From assembly GCA_029990175.1 (NCBI GenBank), contig JARKIP010000065.1, positions 6,762,501 through 6,826,500 on the forward strand: DNA of 64,000 nucleotides, in the 5' to 3' direction. This stretch comes from Petunia secreta. Its lineage: Eukaryota > Streptophyta > Magnoliopsida > Solanales > Solanaceae. Below are positions 46,707 to 57,736 of this stretch, in pieces (positions within the stretch are counted from its first letter, which is position 1; each line of letters opens with the position of its first letter). The notes below the pieces were generated by a model, which was not told where the DNA came from, did not search any database, and saw only the letters and a program-made list of their open reading frames with translations. The translations under genes were made by a program, and so were the position numbers.

Positions 46707-49358
46707 TGTTGACACCCAATTTTGTCCCTCCCATTTTCAAAATCAACAGTTTTTAAATTTTACACACGATTGTATACCCACTCTTGCCTCGTCCATTCTT
46801 TTCAAATTATATTCTCATAATAGTCTGACAATTGAGGCCATTTTCAAAAGTGTCACCTCGAACCATAGCTATTTTACAATTTTTGCAATTACTTCATTTT
46901 TTTGACAAAATTGTCCAAATAGTTTTAAATCCCAAAAGTATATTTTCATACGCCCCTAGTCATTTTAACACTTTAAAATTAATTCCATATTTTCCTATGC
47001 TTTTATACCTATTTTATGCAATCTTATACCCATTTTATACTAAAATTACACTAGTTAATATTTATACATATATATACTTATATACACGTATACACACACA
47101 CCCCTATACATCAACCTATTTTTGCCACCTTCATGCCTACATGGTTAAATCTTGGCCATCCACGTAATGGATCCAACGGCCACGATAGATATTTCCTATT
47201 TTAACTATCCACCAAACACTCCGCCTCTCCTCTCATTTCTCTCTCTTTCTGCGAAACCCTAAGCCACCATTGTTCATGGCGATTTCCGGCCATTTTCGCT
47301 GGTGGAATTTGAAAAGAATTACATCATCGTGTTCCTCTCCTCGTCCGTCACAAAACCCCTGTACCTTTGTTGCCATTTTGACAAAGGTCAAAGTTGGCCC
47401 CTCGTCAATGAGAACTGCAGCTACCGAAAAAATCTCCGGCCATGGTTAAACGGTAACTCTTCATTTTCTTTTGATGTTCCTGGTCCTACGCGACATTACT
47501 CCTAAATTTGCCTAACTTTTGTTCGTGCATTAGTGTGCCTGACTGTTGTTAAAATAGAACAGCCACATGATTATTAATCTTCATCTAAATTTTAAATATC
47601 GTTTGAATCTCTGTGTGGATAAATTTCGATGTGTGAGCAGTACTTTGTGTCTTGTTGCTCAAAATCCTATATTTAAAATCGGTTAATGCCTGAAGCATTA
47701 TCACGATGTTTTTGCAACTACCTTGATCCCCTACCCTGATTTAAAATTGTATAATTTCCATGATCACTTATGTTTTACATTTTACTCACACTTTTGTTAT
47801 TATTGGATACACGATTTAATGCTTAAAAATGAGGTAGTAATCTGATTAAAGGGATTTTTGACTGATTAAATTAGAATTCATGATTGGCAACATAAAGGGA
47901 AGTTGGTCCTATGATTGATATGATTTCAATTGGAATTCCCTCAAAATCTGTTAACATTATTTTAAATAATTTCGAGCCAAGGATTTATTTAAGGATTAGT
48001 CTTTTGAACCTATACACTTTCAAAACTATGAGGAGGGAGTCTAAAGTGATTTAGGAATAGGTTTGCCTTAATTCTGGGGGATTTGATTGGTTTATTTTTG
48101 GTAAGTCCACCTAATGGCATTGTTTTAAATTTGGAAGTGATTTTTCCTTGCCTTTTGCATATCATCCGTTTGAATCTTGAATCCCCACCCCTCACACCTA
48201 TATAAACCTGGCCCTCGACATAAGTTGAGGACACGGTTCAATACAAAAGAAAAACACAAGCATACATATTCTCAATACTGCATACTACTCTCTTCTCTGA
48301 ATTTTCTTTCAAGATCATTGAAAGGACCCTGTTCTCTTTCTCTACTTCTGTTTCTGAAGGCACTTAGCATCATCTACACCTTGTTTGCTTGTTCACTACT
48401 GTTGCTCAGAAGATATATCTCTATTGTTGAACACTGTTGCCTATACTTTAAACCTGTTTATGCCTGGTTTTCCTACTTATTTGTTTTCTCTGTTTGAAAT
48501 TGCATGACTTAAACTTCCTGCACTTGTTTGAAATCCTGTCACTTTGCACCTTGGTTCTGGGTTTATTCTAGCCCCTGTTAACTTATATATATTGTATTAG
48601 GATGGTCTGAAAGGACCATACCAGTGCTAACGATTGCAGGATATTGAATTGGTACATTCCAATTGCTATTTAATGATGTTACAGACTGGTGAAGCATAAT
48701 CATTTGAGATTATGAACCACTTGGGTAGTGTTAACTTGATGCTCAGAGAATAAAGCTTTAGTACATGTTTTCCCCTCTCTAGTATCCCCTTTTGTGTATA
48801 TTTGTTAGGACTTTCCCTGCTGTATCTAGCTAAAACAGGTCACACAGTTTCAAACTGTGTAATTGGCTACCCAGGGGCCTTCCTTTACCCTTCTCTACTT
48901 ATGTGATTGCATCACACATTTAGGTAGAGCTCTTTTTGCACTCGACTGATAGTTTAAAAACTTAGCATGTCGTACCTGATGATTTGCACTTGTTGGACAG
49001 CAATATCCACGCGTAATTTGATGATTTTGATAACAAATTTCAATCCTTAGTCGACTGAAATTAAATGCAAAACGATTTTCATGCTTAAGCTGTTTTAGAA
49101 AAGGTGATTTCTCATAACAGGGGCTATATGTGTTACAACTTTCGTAATTAAGACTGTTTCTGTAAAATTGAAAGCTGCCCCTCTTTCGCACAACTGATTC
49201 AGGCCAAAAAATGTTTTCAAATATGGCCTTTATATGCGATAAACTAGTTTTTCAACAACTAACGCTCCTATACACTATTGGGTGTATAAAATTTTGGGGT
49301 CGTTTATACACTTTAAAATCATTTCTTAAAAGTTATAATTATGATTAGATCATATATT
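46707..49358 (+). repeat. 3' LTR of element A, truncated
   Basis: Starts TGTTGACACCC at 46707; TATA box at 48199. Follows the 5' LTR closely, lacks its 0.5-kb extra segment and the C run, and stops at the position equal to about 34423, so the last 0.8 kb is missing. The end merges into element C with shared bases ATATT. Confidence 0.9.
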
Positions 49359-50735
49359 GATCTATAGCAAATCAATAGACGACCATGTTGATCATTTAAA
49401 GCAAGTTCTTGAAGTGTTGAGAGCCGAAAAGCTCTATGCTAATTTTAAGAAATGTGCCTTTGGTGTTGAGAAGATAGTCTTTCTTGGGTTCGTTGTGAGT
49501 GCCCAAGGAGTGGAAGTGGATGTGTCCAAGGTAGAAGTCATTCGTGATTGGCCTACTCCCACTACCGTGACTCAAGTGAGGAGCTTTCATGGTCTTGCTA
49601 GTTTTTATAGACGATTTGTGAAAGACTTTAGCTTCATTGCTGCTCCACTCACCGAATTGGTGAAGAAGAACAAACCTTTTTTTTGGGGAGAGCCTCAAGA
49701 GAAGGCCTTCCAAGAATTGAAAGGTAGGTTAAGTACCGCCCCTCTATTGCAATTGCCCGACTACGGAAAGGCATTTGAGGTTGAATGTGATGCCTCGAGG
49801 ATGGGAATTGGTGGTATTTTAATGCAAGATGGGAAACCCATAGCCTACTTTAGTGAGAAACTAAAGGGTGCCTCCTTGAACTACTCTACGTATGACAAGG
49901 AGATGTATGCCCTAGTGTGAGCTCTTGCTCATTGGCAACATTACCTTTGGCCTACAGAATTTGTGATTAAGAGTGATCATGAGTCACTCAAACATCTTAT
50001 GGGCCAAGAGAAATTGAACAAGCGTCATGCCAAGTCGGTAGAGTTCATTGAGTCTTTTCCCTATGTCATTGAATACAAGAAAGGGAAAGACAATGTTGTG
50101 GCGGATGCACTTTCTAGGAAGTTTGCTCTAGCCACCACTCTTGCCACCAAGCTCATGGGTTTTGAGAGCATTAAGTTGATGAATGCTCAAGACCCTAAGC
50201 TAAAGAGCATTCACGAAGCACTTGAAAAGGGAGAAAGAGTTGAGAAGTATCAATGGGTTGATGGCTATATCTTTAAAAATGGTAGAGTGTGTGTTCCCGA
50301 GTCCTCTTGGAGAGAATTACTTATTCGTGAAGCTCATTATGGGGGATTGATGGGACACTTTAGGAGAAACAAGACCTTGGCCATTCTCATGGAACAATTC
50401 CATTGGCCAAATATGGGGGTGCAAGTTGAAAAGCTTTGCAAAAATTGCCTTGAGTGCACGCATGCTAAATCTAAGGCTAACCCCCATGGTTTGTATACTC
50501 CTCTCCCCCGTACCTGCTAGCCCGTGGATAGATATTTCTATGGATTTTGTGATGGGATTGCCACGGTCTAGGGGGGGCATGATAGCATTTATGTTGTGGT
50601 AGATAGGTTTTCCAAAATGGCTGACTTCATTCCATGTAAAAAGTGTGATGATGCACAACATGTTGCTTCTTTGTTCATTGATAATGTGTTAAAGTTGCAT
50701 GGTGTGCCTCAAATTATTGTAAGTTATAGGGACAT
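49346..50735 (+). pseudogene. RT end, RNase H and integrase N-half of element C
   Basis: Opens ILIYSKSIDDHVDHLKQ and includes FLGFVVSAQGVEVD and RSFHGLASFYRRFVKD (RT thumb/connection), FEVECDASRMGIGGILM (RNase H) and NVVADALSRKFAL. The integrase zinc finger CKNCLECTHAKSK and start of the core ISMDFVMGLP follow. A stop lies at 49918 (ALV then TGA, usually Arg), a frameshift near 50505-50520, and IVSYRD replaces IVSDRD at 50719-50736, losing the second catalytic Asp. Confidence 0.88.
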
Positions 50736-51546
50736 TGTTATTTCCCACGATTACACCACTTTACTGTTTTAAGGACCAGTTCCTTAAAATGTGTTCCTTT
50801 ACTCTACGATATGCGGAATTAAAACTGTAAGTAATTGAACACCAGATATTAGCGTGGAAAAACCCCTTGACTCGGGATCCAAAAACCACGACCTACTTCT
50901 CAAGTAGGATTTCAACTTCACTATGTAAAAAGACCCACTTGGTTACAAGACTCACTCTTACTAACCTAGGACTAACTCTAATCCTTTAGTGATCTTTCTC
51001 ACGATCAGTGAAGTTGTGTCAAGTCCACGACTTGAACCAGAAAGTTTACAACTCGATTTTGCTTACTACAATTGAACTAAGACTTGAACTTATACAAGAT
51101 CCAATCTAAGGAACAGGTTCTAACTTAGTTCCACTGTAGCTAACTGATTACATAAATAAGCTAATAACTCTTCTTAGCTTTTGCTCGATGCTCTCTGTAT
51201 TTGTGCACACCTCTATGGCTGATATGCTCCACGCTTTATAGCTCCAGCAGCCAAGAAGTCTTGAGCAATTAGAACTCCAAACCTCCCTTGACTTTGAGTC
51301 CTAATTGGATTCTTCTCTTGAGAATCCGGATCTCCTATCCTTATTCTTTAGTTTATGCAATCTTTTCATATCCATTTAGACCTGCATAATTATCAAGTTA
51401 TACGTCAGTTCTAGGATAATTAATAATATCTCAATTAAACGATTTTGCATGAAGTATCTATTCTGCTGCAGTGATTCAAAGGAACAGGTCCTTTGAATCC
51501 GTTCCTCAATCATCAGTCAAAAACTCCAAGCTTATCCAAGCTAACA
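50736..51546 (-). repeat. 3' LTR of the copia element
   Basis: Plus-strand ends TGTTATTTCCC and AAGCTAACA. Holds two extended palindromes around GGACCAGTTCC (50773) and GGAACAGGTCC (51481), close to either end. The TATA-like CTATAAAG (minus) lies near 51235-51242. Confidence 0.95.
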
Positions 51547-51998
51547 ATTTCCCCCTTTTTGATGATGACAAACTCATACACATAGCTGCATATCCTTAAT
51601 GTCCTGAAGTACAACTTAAGCTCAAAAACAATCAATCAGTAAAGAGTTTCTCATTAAGGAACAGATTTTTATTAGGTATAAAATCATGCAAAATCAGACT
51701 TACTCTTCCCCCTTTTGGCATCATTGATAAGGTTGCATAAAAAATATAACTCAAGTGTTAGAATTAATCAGCACATGGCCATTGAGGCAACTCAAAATGC
51801 AAACATAAATCAAATTAAAGCAACTACAAGACAATGATATTAGCCATCAAAGACAATTCATTAAATCAACCATTGAAATCAGGGGATACACGCACATACT
51901 ACAGACTTATCCAAAAATTAAAGAAGAAAAAGGCTAAGGCACTAAGCTAGGCTAGTTCCCACTAGACAAAAGATGGCCAAAGGCTAAGGCTAAGGTGG
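51547..51998 (-). other. Copia 3' spacer with polypurine tract
   Basis: On the minus strand AAAAAGGGGGAAAT (51547-51560) abuts the LTR and is the PPT; a second purine run, AAAAGGGGGAAGAG (51706-51719), lies 160 bases away. Multiple PPT-like runs have been described for Sireviruses. No gene in the rest. Confidence 0.75.
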
Positions 51999-53957
51999 TC
52001 AGGATGTGGAAGGACCAGGTCCCTGAGACTTGTTAAGCAACTCAAACATCTGCTTGAGCATCCCTTCATTGGTCTCCTTTTCCTTCGAGGCCTCTGCCTT
52101 CCAGAAATTCTTCTCCTCTTCCAACCTCGCTATCTCAGCAGCCTGAATAGCAACCTGCTGCCTAAGTGCCCTCACTTTGTTGTTCAGTGGCTGCCTCCCA
52201 ACACCAGCCTGTGGAGGATCAGCCTGAACTGGCAAGTCACAGGTTATCAAAGTGGCACAACCAAACTTTTCCTTCTTTGTAGCCTTCACCACCCCTTCCA
52301 AGGGAATCTTCAACTTTGCAAACACATCAGTCAGAATAAAACCAAACGGCAAGGAGTGCTTTCTCTTCCCAGCAATCACCCTTTTTATCAGGTGGACCAT
52401 AAAGCTGGGCCAATTGATCTGCTTTTCAGTGTCCAACAGTTCAATAAGGACCAGGTCCATGAAACTGGCAACTCCTCTTTTCTCCTGCCTTGGCAGCACA
52501 ATCTTGTTCACAAACTCGAATAAAACTTGGTGCTGTGGGTGCATCTCACTCTTCTGCACAGCTCTGGGTTTCTCTTCCCCATCATTCTCAGCAAACTTCC
52601 TCGTGATCTCCAGATCAGTAGGCAAGTCTGTCAAGTCAGGCCAAACCTTCTTGACATAGCTAGCATACCAAGTAGTAGGAATCCCCAGCAGCTCACCAAG
52701 TTCCCTTGTATCAAACATAATCACATTGTCATTGACAGAGGTAGTAATCCTATCTTCTTTGATGGAGCAGTTCTTGTAGAACTCTTGCACCATTCCCTTT
52801 GCACACCTACCAGAGATCTTAAGGACCATGTCCCTCCAACCCTGAGCATGCAGTTTTTGCAACAGCCACAATATTCCTTCTTCTTGCACATCAGACATTA
52901 CCCGACCTTTCAAAACCTTCCTGGTCAACATGTCTTCATGAACACGGTGCACAGACTCATCACCTTCAGCTTCACTATCACTCTCATCTCCAGCAAAGGA
53001 CTCATCACTGTCACTGGCAGAGCTTTCAGAATCAACAACTCTCTTAGAGGACCTGGTCCTCCTAGCAGACTTCTCTGCAGCTTTTACCGAACTTCTTGTT
53101 ACTCTTCTCTCAGGAACTTTTCTTTTCTTAGACTGAGGCACAACCTCCTCAGCATCTACCATCTCATCATCCTCAGAAAAATCAGCAAGATCAATATCAT
53201 CCACTTCTTCCTCTTCCACCACCTGTTTTCCTTTCCCTTTTCTGCTCCTTTCTAAGGCAGCAGCTAGTTGTTCATCAGCAGCTTTTACAGCACTTCTTGT
53301 CCTCCTAACCCCTGAAGCAGGGGTTGAGGCAGAAGGAACAGGTCCTTTTGCCTTGGAGGAACTTTCAACTTTCTTTTTATTTCCAGGCTTGTAACTATCA
53401 CCTATATTCTTCAACTTAGCAGCAATTTCAGCAGTCACACGGTCATCAATGGGTCCCTTTCTAGCCAATTTTCTTCTCAGACTCCTAATGTTGATCAAAT
53501 CCACCAGGGGCCTGTCACTATCACTTATAGCCTCCTCAACATCTATCACATTCTCCATGGGTGCTCTAAAAGCAGCCTCAGGAGACCCCGATGCCCCATG
53601 CATGGGTGCTTCCAACCTCTTAATAGGTTCCCCCTCAAGAGCAGCCTCAGACCTCTCACCCTTTTCTTCCTCGTCAATCACAACATTTAAAGGGTAAGTG
53701 AAGTTTACCTGATACTGATATAACACCATAGCACGTGATAAATCCTCAACCTGCTCAGCAATTGATTCAGCCGTGGGAACTGGTCCTTCCCCCTGAATTT
53801 CAGGTTCAGGTATTTCTGGGATTGGTGCAGGAATTTCAGGGTTTAGTTCAGTGCTTTCCATGGGTGAAGGAGGGTTGAGATTTTGTGGTTGTTCATCAAT
53901 AGTTGCAGTTGAAGAATTATCAGAAGCAAGAGACATTTTTGCAATTCGAATTAACAA
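51999..53957 (-). CDS. Uninterrupted 652-codon ORF in env position of the copia element
   Basis: Same strand as gag-pol, between pol and the 3' LTR. The likely start is MSLASDNSSTATIDEQ at 53936 (ATG), since the first listed codons upstream include a non-preferred start. Residues 1-130 are Pro/Glu-rich; 150-330 are acidic and basic low complexity with NLS-like SKKRKVPERR and RKGKGKQ. Residues about 360-560 look folded: ILWLLQKLHAQGWRDMV, RELGELLGIPTTWYASYVKKVWPDL, VASFMDLVLIELLDTEKQINWPSFM. The C-terminus is a coiled coil (QQVAIQAAEIARLEEEKNFWKAEA). The folded part resembles the 'putative plant transposon protein' type seen in plant ORFs (from memory). No signal peptide or membrane segment, so it is not a classic envelope. 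Function unknown. Confidence 0.8.
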   Translation of the reverse strand: MLIRIAKMSLASDNSSTATIDEQPQNLNPPSPMESTELNPEIPAPIPEIPEPEIQGEGPVPTAESIAEQVEDLSRAMVLYQYQVNFTYPLNVVIDEEEKGERSEAALEGEPIKRLEAPMHGASGSPEAAFRAPMENVIDVEEAISDSDRPLVDLINIRSLRRKLARKGPIDDRVTAEIAAKLKNIGDSYKPGNKKKVESSSKAKGPVPSASTPASGVRRTRSAVKAADEQLAAALERSRKGKGKQVVEEEEVDDIDLADFSEDDEMVDAEEVVPQSKKRKVPERRVTRSSVKAAEKSARRTRSSKRVVDSESSASDSDESFAGDESDSEAEGDESVHRVHEDMLTRKVLKGRVMSDVQEEGILWLLQKLHAQGWRDMVLKISGRCAKGMVQEFYKNCSIKEDRITTSVNDNVIMFDTRELGELLGIPTTWYASYVKKVWPDLTDLPTDLEITRKFAENDGEEKPRAVQKSEMHPQHQVLFEFVNKIVLPRQEKRGVASFMDLVLIELLDTEKQINWPSFMVHLIKRVIAGKRKHSLPFGFILTDVFAKLKIPLEGVVKATKKEKFGCATLITCDLPVQADPPQAGVGRQPLNNKVRALRQQVAIQAAEIARLEEEKNFWKAEASKEKETNEGMLKQMFELLNKSQGPGPSTS

Positions 53958-54534
53958 ATAATTTACTACTCTTTCTGAAATTTTGATAGTTTTAATTGAT
54001 GAACAATGTAAAAGAATAATGAGGAAGAAGAAGTGTATTTATAGAGTGAATTAGGTAGTGGATTTAGAGTGAAAAACGATCAACTTACCTCAGCACAACA
54101 TGCAACGGTTAAGGACTCTTGGGAGTCTCCCGGAGAAAAAGAGCCGTTAGGCTGCAGGTTACCTTTTCAGAGTAGGAACTGTTCCTCCGATGGGACTTCT
54201 TTACACTTTGGATATGGGTAGGAAACTTAGTGGGATTTATCCTAATCTTAAGTTACCTATAGCCTTTATACTTCTAAATTAACTGAATAATAACGAGTAC
54301 ATACCTGAGTTTAACACAAAAATTCAGTGTCCTTCCAATTTGCAATATTTTGATCATCTGAAATTCTAAGAGCATAAAGGTAACATCATTCAATTTTAGC
54401 AACTCTAAATAAGATATATGGCATAAGAGTATACTTTTAAGTATTAAGCTGGACTGAGTTATTCATAATGACTTGAATAAAATTCATTTTAAGAGCAATT
54501 TTCTAGCCAATTATGAAGTAAAGCATTGATGATT
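53958..54534 (-). other. Spacer between copia pol and the 3' ORF
   Basis: 577 bases without an ORF. GGAACTGTTCC lies at 54175-54185. It could hold the promoter, splice acceptor or leader for the 3' ORF, but no specific signal is clear. Confidence 0.5.
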
Positions 54535-57500
54535 TTATGTGAATTTAATCATCCCTAATTCCAATCTATTTCTTTCAAAATCATCTCTACCTAGAGATTT
54601 TGTAAAAATGTCAGCTATTTGCTTTTCAGTGGGACAAAATGCTATGGTGATCAAACCTTTTTCATAATTGTCTCTTAGGAAATGGTGTCTTATGTCAATG
54701 TGTTTAGTTCTTTTGTGATGCACTGGATTCTTTGTCATATTAATAGCACTAGTGTTATCACAATAAATAGGAACAGTTCCTACATCAACACCAAAATCCT
54801 GTAATTGTTGTTTGATCCATAACAACTGTGAACAACATGAAGAAGCTGCCACATATTCAGCCTCAGCAGTGGAAAGTGCCACTGAATTTTGTTTCTTGGT
54901 TCCCCAAGAAACCAAACACTCACCAAGAAAATGTGCCATACCTGAGGTACTCTTTCTATCAACAAGGAAACCTGCATAGTCAGCATCAGTATATGCAACA
55001 AGATTAAAACTACCACCTTTTGGATACCAAAGTCCCAAGGGACCTGTTCCTTTCAGATACCTCAATATTCTTTTAACAGCTTTCAAATGAGATTCCTTAG
55101 GATCTGATTGGAACCTAGCACACAGACCAACACTGAACACAATATCAGGTCTACTAGCAGTTAGATAAAGTAGAGAACCTATCATACCCCTATACAATTT
55201 TTGATCAACTGATATTCCATATTCATCAAGATCCAATTTTGTGGCAGTGGCAATAGGTGTGTCAATTTCCTTAGCATTATCCATATCAAATCTTTTAAGT
55301 AATTCCTTAACATACTTTTGTTGATGGATCATAGTTCCATTTGAGGTTTGCTTAATTTGTAAACCCAAAAAGAAGTTGAGTTCACCCATCATGCTCATCT
55401 CAAATTCACTCCCCATCAAGTTTGCAAATTCTTTACTTAAATTTTCACAAGTAGCACCAAAGATTATATCATCCACATAGATTTGAACAATTAAGAGATG
55501 CTTACCTTTTTATTTTAAGAACAATGTACTATCAATTTTACCTCTCTTGTATCCATGCTGGAGTAGAAATTTTGATAGTCTTTCATACCATGCTCTTGGT
55601 GCCTGCTTGAGCCCATACAAGGCCTTGTCCAACTTGTACACATGTTCAGGGAACTGTTCACTTTCAAAACCTGGAGGTTGCTTAACATACACTTCTTCTT
55701 TCAACTAACCATTCAGAAATGCACTCTTAACATCCATTTGATGTAGAGTAAACTCCATATATGTAGCAAAGGCTATAAGAAGTCTAATTGCTTCCAATCT
55801 TGCAATTGGAGCAAAAGTCTCATCATAGTCGATGCCCTCCTCTTGACTATATCCCTGAACGACTAGCCTGGCCTTGTTTCTTGTTACCATGCCATCCTCA
55901 TCAAGTTTGTTTCTGAAAACCCATTTTGTTCCAATTATGGACCTGTTCCTTGGCTTGGGTTCCAGATGCCAAACTTGACTTCTTTGGAATTGATTCAGTT
56001 CCTCCTGCATAGCATTAATCCAATCTGCATCCTTCAGTGCTTCTTTCACATTTTTAGGTTCAACAAGAGATAAGAAAGCACTAAAGGCACACAGATTGTG
56101 ATTCTTGACTGCTGATCTAGTTTGAACTCCGGCAGTCTTATATGAGATTATTTGATCCACAGGATGTGACCCTTGATACTTGAAAAGCTTGGGTGTCAAT
56201 CCATTGTTAGAAGTCCTCAGCTGAGGAACAGTTCCTGATAGAGTAGCATTACCAGTTTGTGAGGTGGAACCAACATTTGTTCCCCCTGTTTCAGTGCTAC
56301 TCTTCTCAGTTCTATCCTGAGGAACAGTTCCTTGCAGTTCACTTCTCATGTCCAGAATCTGCATTTGTGGATTGAGTTCAAACTCTTTCAGCATTCCAAT
56401 TTCTTCATCCTCCTGTACCTGTTCTTGAGTGAGACTGTCAGTTTCATCAAATTTAACATGCATGCTTTCTTCAATCTTCAATGTTTTCTTGTTAAACACC
56501 CTATAAGATTTACTATTTAAAGAATAACCAACAAATATTCCTTCATCACTTCTAGGATCAAATTTTCCTAAGGCATCCTTCCCATTGTTATGTATGAAAC
56601 ATTTGCAACCAAAAGCCCTAAGATGAGAAATATTTAGTTTTCTTCCTTTAAGCAATTCATATGGGGTCTTTTCTATTAAAGGCCTTGTCATACATCTATT
56701 TATTATGTAGCATGCAGTATTAATAGCCTCAGCCCAAAAGTTCTGTGGAAGATTTCCAGATATTAACATAGTCCTTGCCATTTCTTCTAGAGTCCTATTT
56801 TTCCTTTCCACTACACCATTTTGTTGTGGAGTTCTAGGTGAAGAAAAATTATGATTAATGTCATTTTCATTACAAAAATTGAAAAATATATGATTTTCAA
56901 ATTCAGTTCCATGATCTGACCTAATGGCAACAGTATGATTATCTAAAGTTCTTTGAGCTTTCTTAGCAAAAATTGAAAATGCATTAAATTCTTCTTCTTT
57001 AGATGCAAGAAATATAGTCCATGTAAATCTGGAGTAATCATCCACCAAAACCATAACATACTTCTTACCTCCATGACTCATTGTTCTCATTGGACCACAT
57101 AAATCCATATGGACCAGTACCAAAGGTTTAGTGGTACTTACTTGTTTCTTCGATTTGAAAGAGGATTTTACCTGCTTCCCCCTGGCACATGCTTCACATA
57201 CTTTTTCATCATTAAACTTGATGTTAGGAAGACCTATCACCAAGTCCTTTGACACAAGTTTTTTCAATTGTGAAAGACTGGCATGTCCTAGTCTTTTGTG
57301 CCATAAGAGGGGATCATTTTGCACCACACTTAAGCAGCTCAAGCTTCCATCAGATAATGTCAGCAAATCTACTTTGTAGATATTTCCATGCCTGTTTCCC
57401 TGCAAAATAACCTCTCCAGATGTTTGATTAGTCACAGTGCATCCAGTAGATGAGAAATTAACATTGTTACCTTTGTCACACAATTGAGATATACTCAATA

Positions 57501-57729
57501 AGCAATGCTTCAGCCCATCTACAAGAAATACATTATCTATACAGTGTGAATTAGACATACCTACCTTTCCAATTCCAATAATTTCCCCTTTCTTACCATT
57601 ACCGAAGGAAACACTTCCTCCTTGGAAGGCTGAGAGTGAAAGGAACAGTTCCTTATGCCCTGTCATGTGCCTTGCGCAACCACTGTCCATGTACCATTTG
57701 TGATTTATCTCCTTCACTCTAGCCTGCAA
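54535..57729 (-). pseudogene. pol of the copia element (two in-frame stops)
   Basis: Single frame. Protease WYMDSGCARHMTG (about 57660-57700). Integrase: LLWHKRLGHASLSQ and CEACARGKQ zinc finger (57190-57310), Asp in VHMDLCGPM (about 57105), Asp in IRSDHGTEFEN (about 56925), Glu in QQNGVVERKNRTLEEM (about 56800). RT: GTKWVFRNKLDEDG, QMDVKSAFLNG, QIYVDDIIFG (about 55470). RNase H: LSTAEAEYVAAS (about 54870) and KHIDIRHHFLRD. Stops at 55705-55707 (after SAFLNG) and 55510-55512 (after LFLK). All catalytic residues are kept. The frame differs from gag by one step near 57740. Confidence 0.93.
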
Positions 57730-57736
57730 AAGAAAA

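Larger units (their letters stand above)
28629..49358 (+). mobile_element. Element A: Ogre-type Ty3/gypsy retrotransposon
   Basis: Layout is LTR, tRNA-Arg-type PBS, extra ORF1, gag, protease, G-patch, intron, RT, RNase H, second RNase H, integrase, hairpin and tandem-repeat 3' UTR, and a truncated 3' LTR. ORF1 ahead of gag and the intron before RT are Ogre hallmarks. A solo LTR of a related family sits in the 5' LTR. RT lost its catalytic core and most frames are broken, so it is non-autonomous. The 3' LTR ends in a junction with element C, so no target duplicate can be read. Confidence 0.9.

Noticed and set aside
52252..53255. Plus-strand frames of 135 and 242 codons
   Set aside because: They are opposite-strand shadows of the 652-codon copia ORF.
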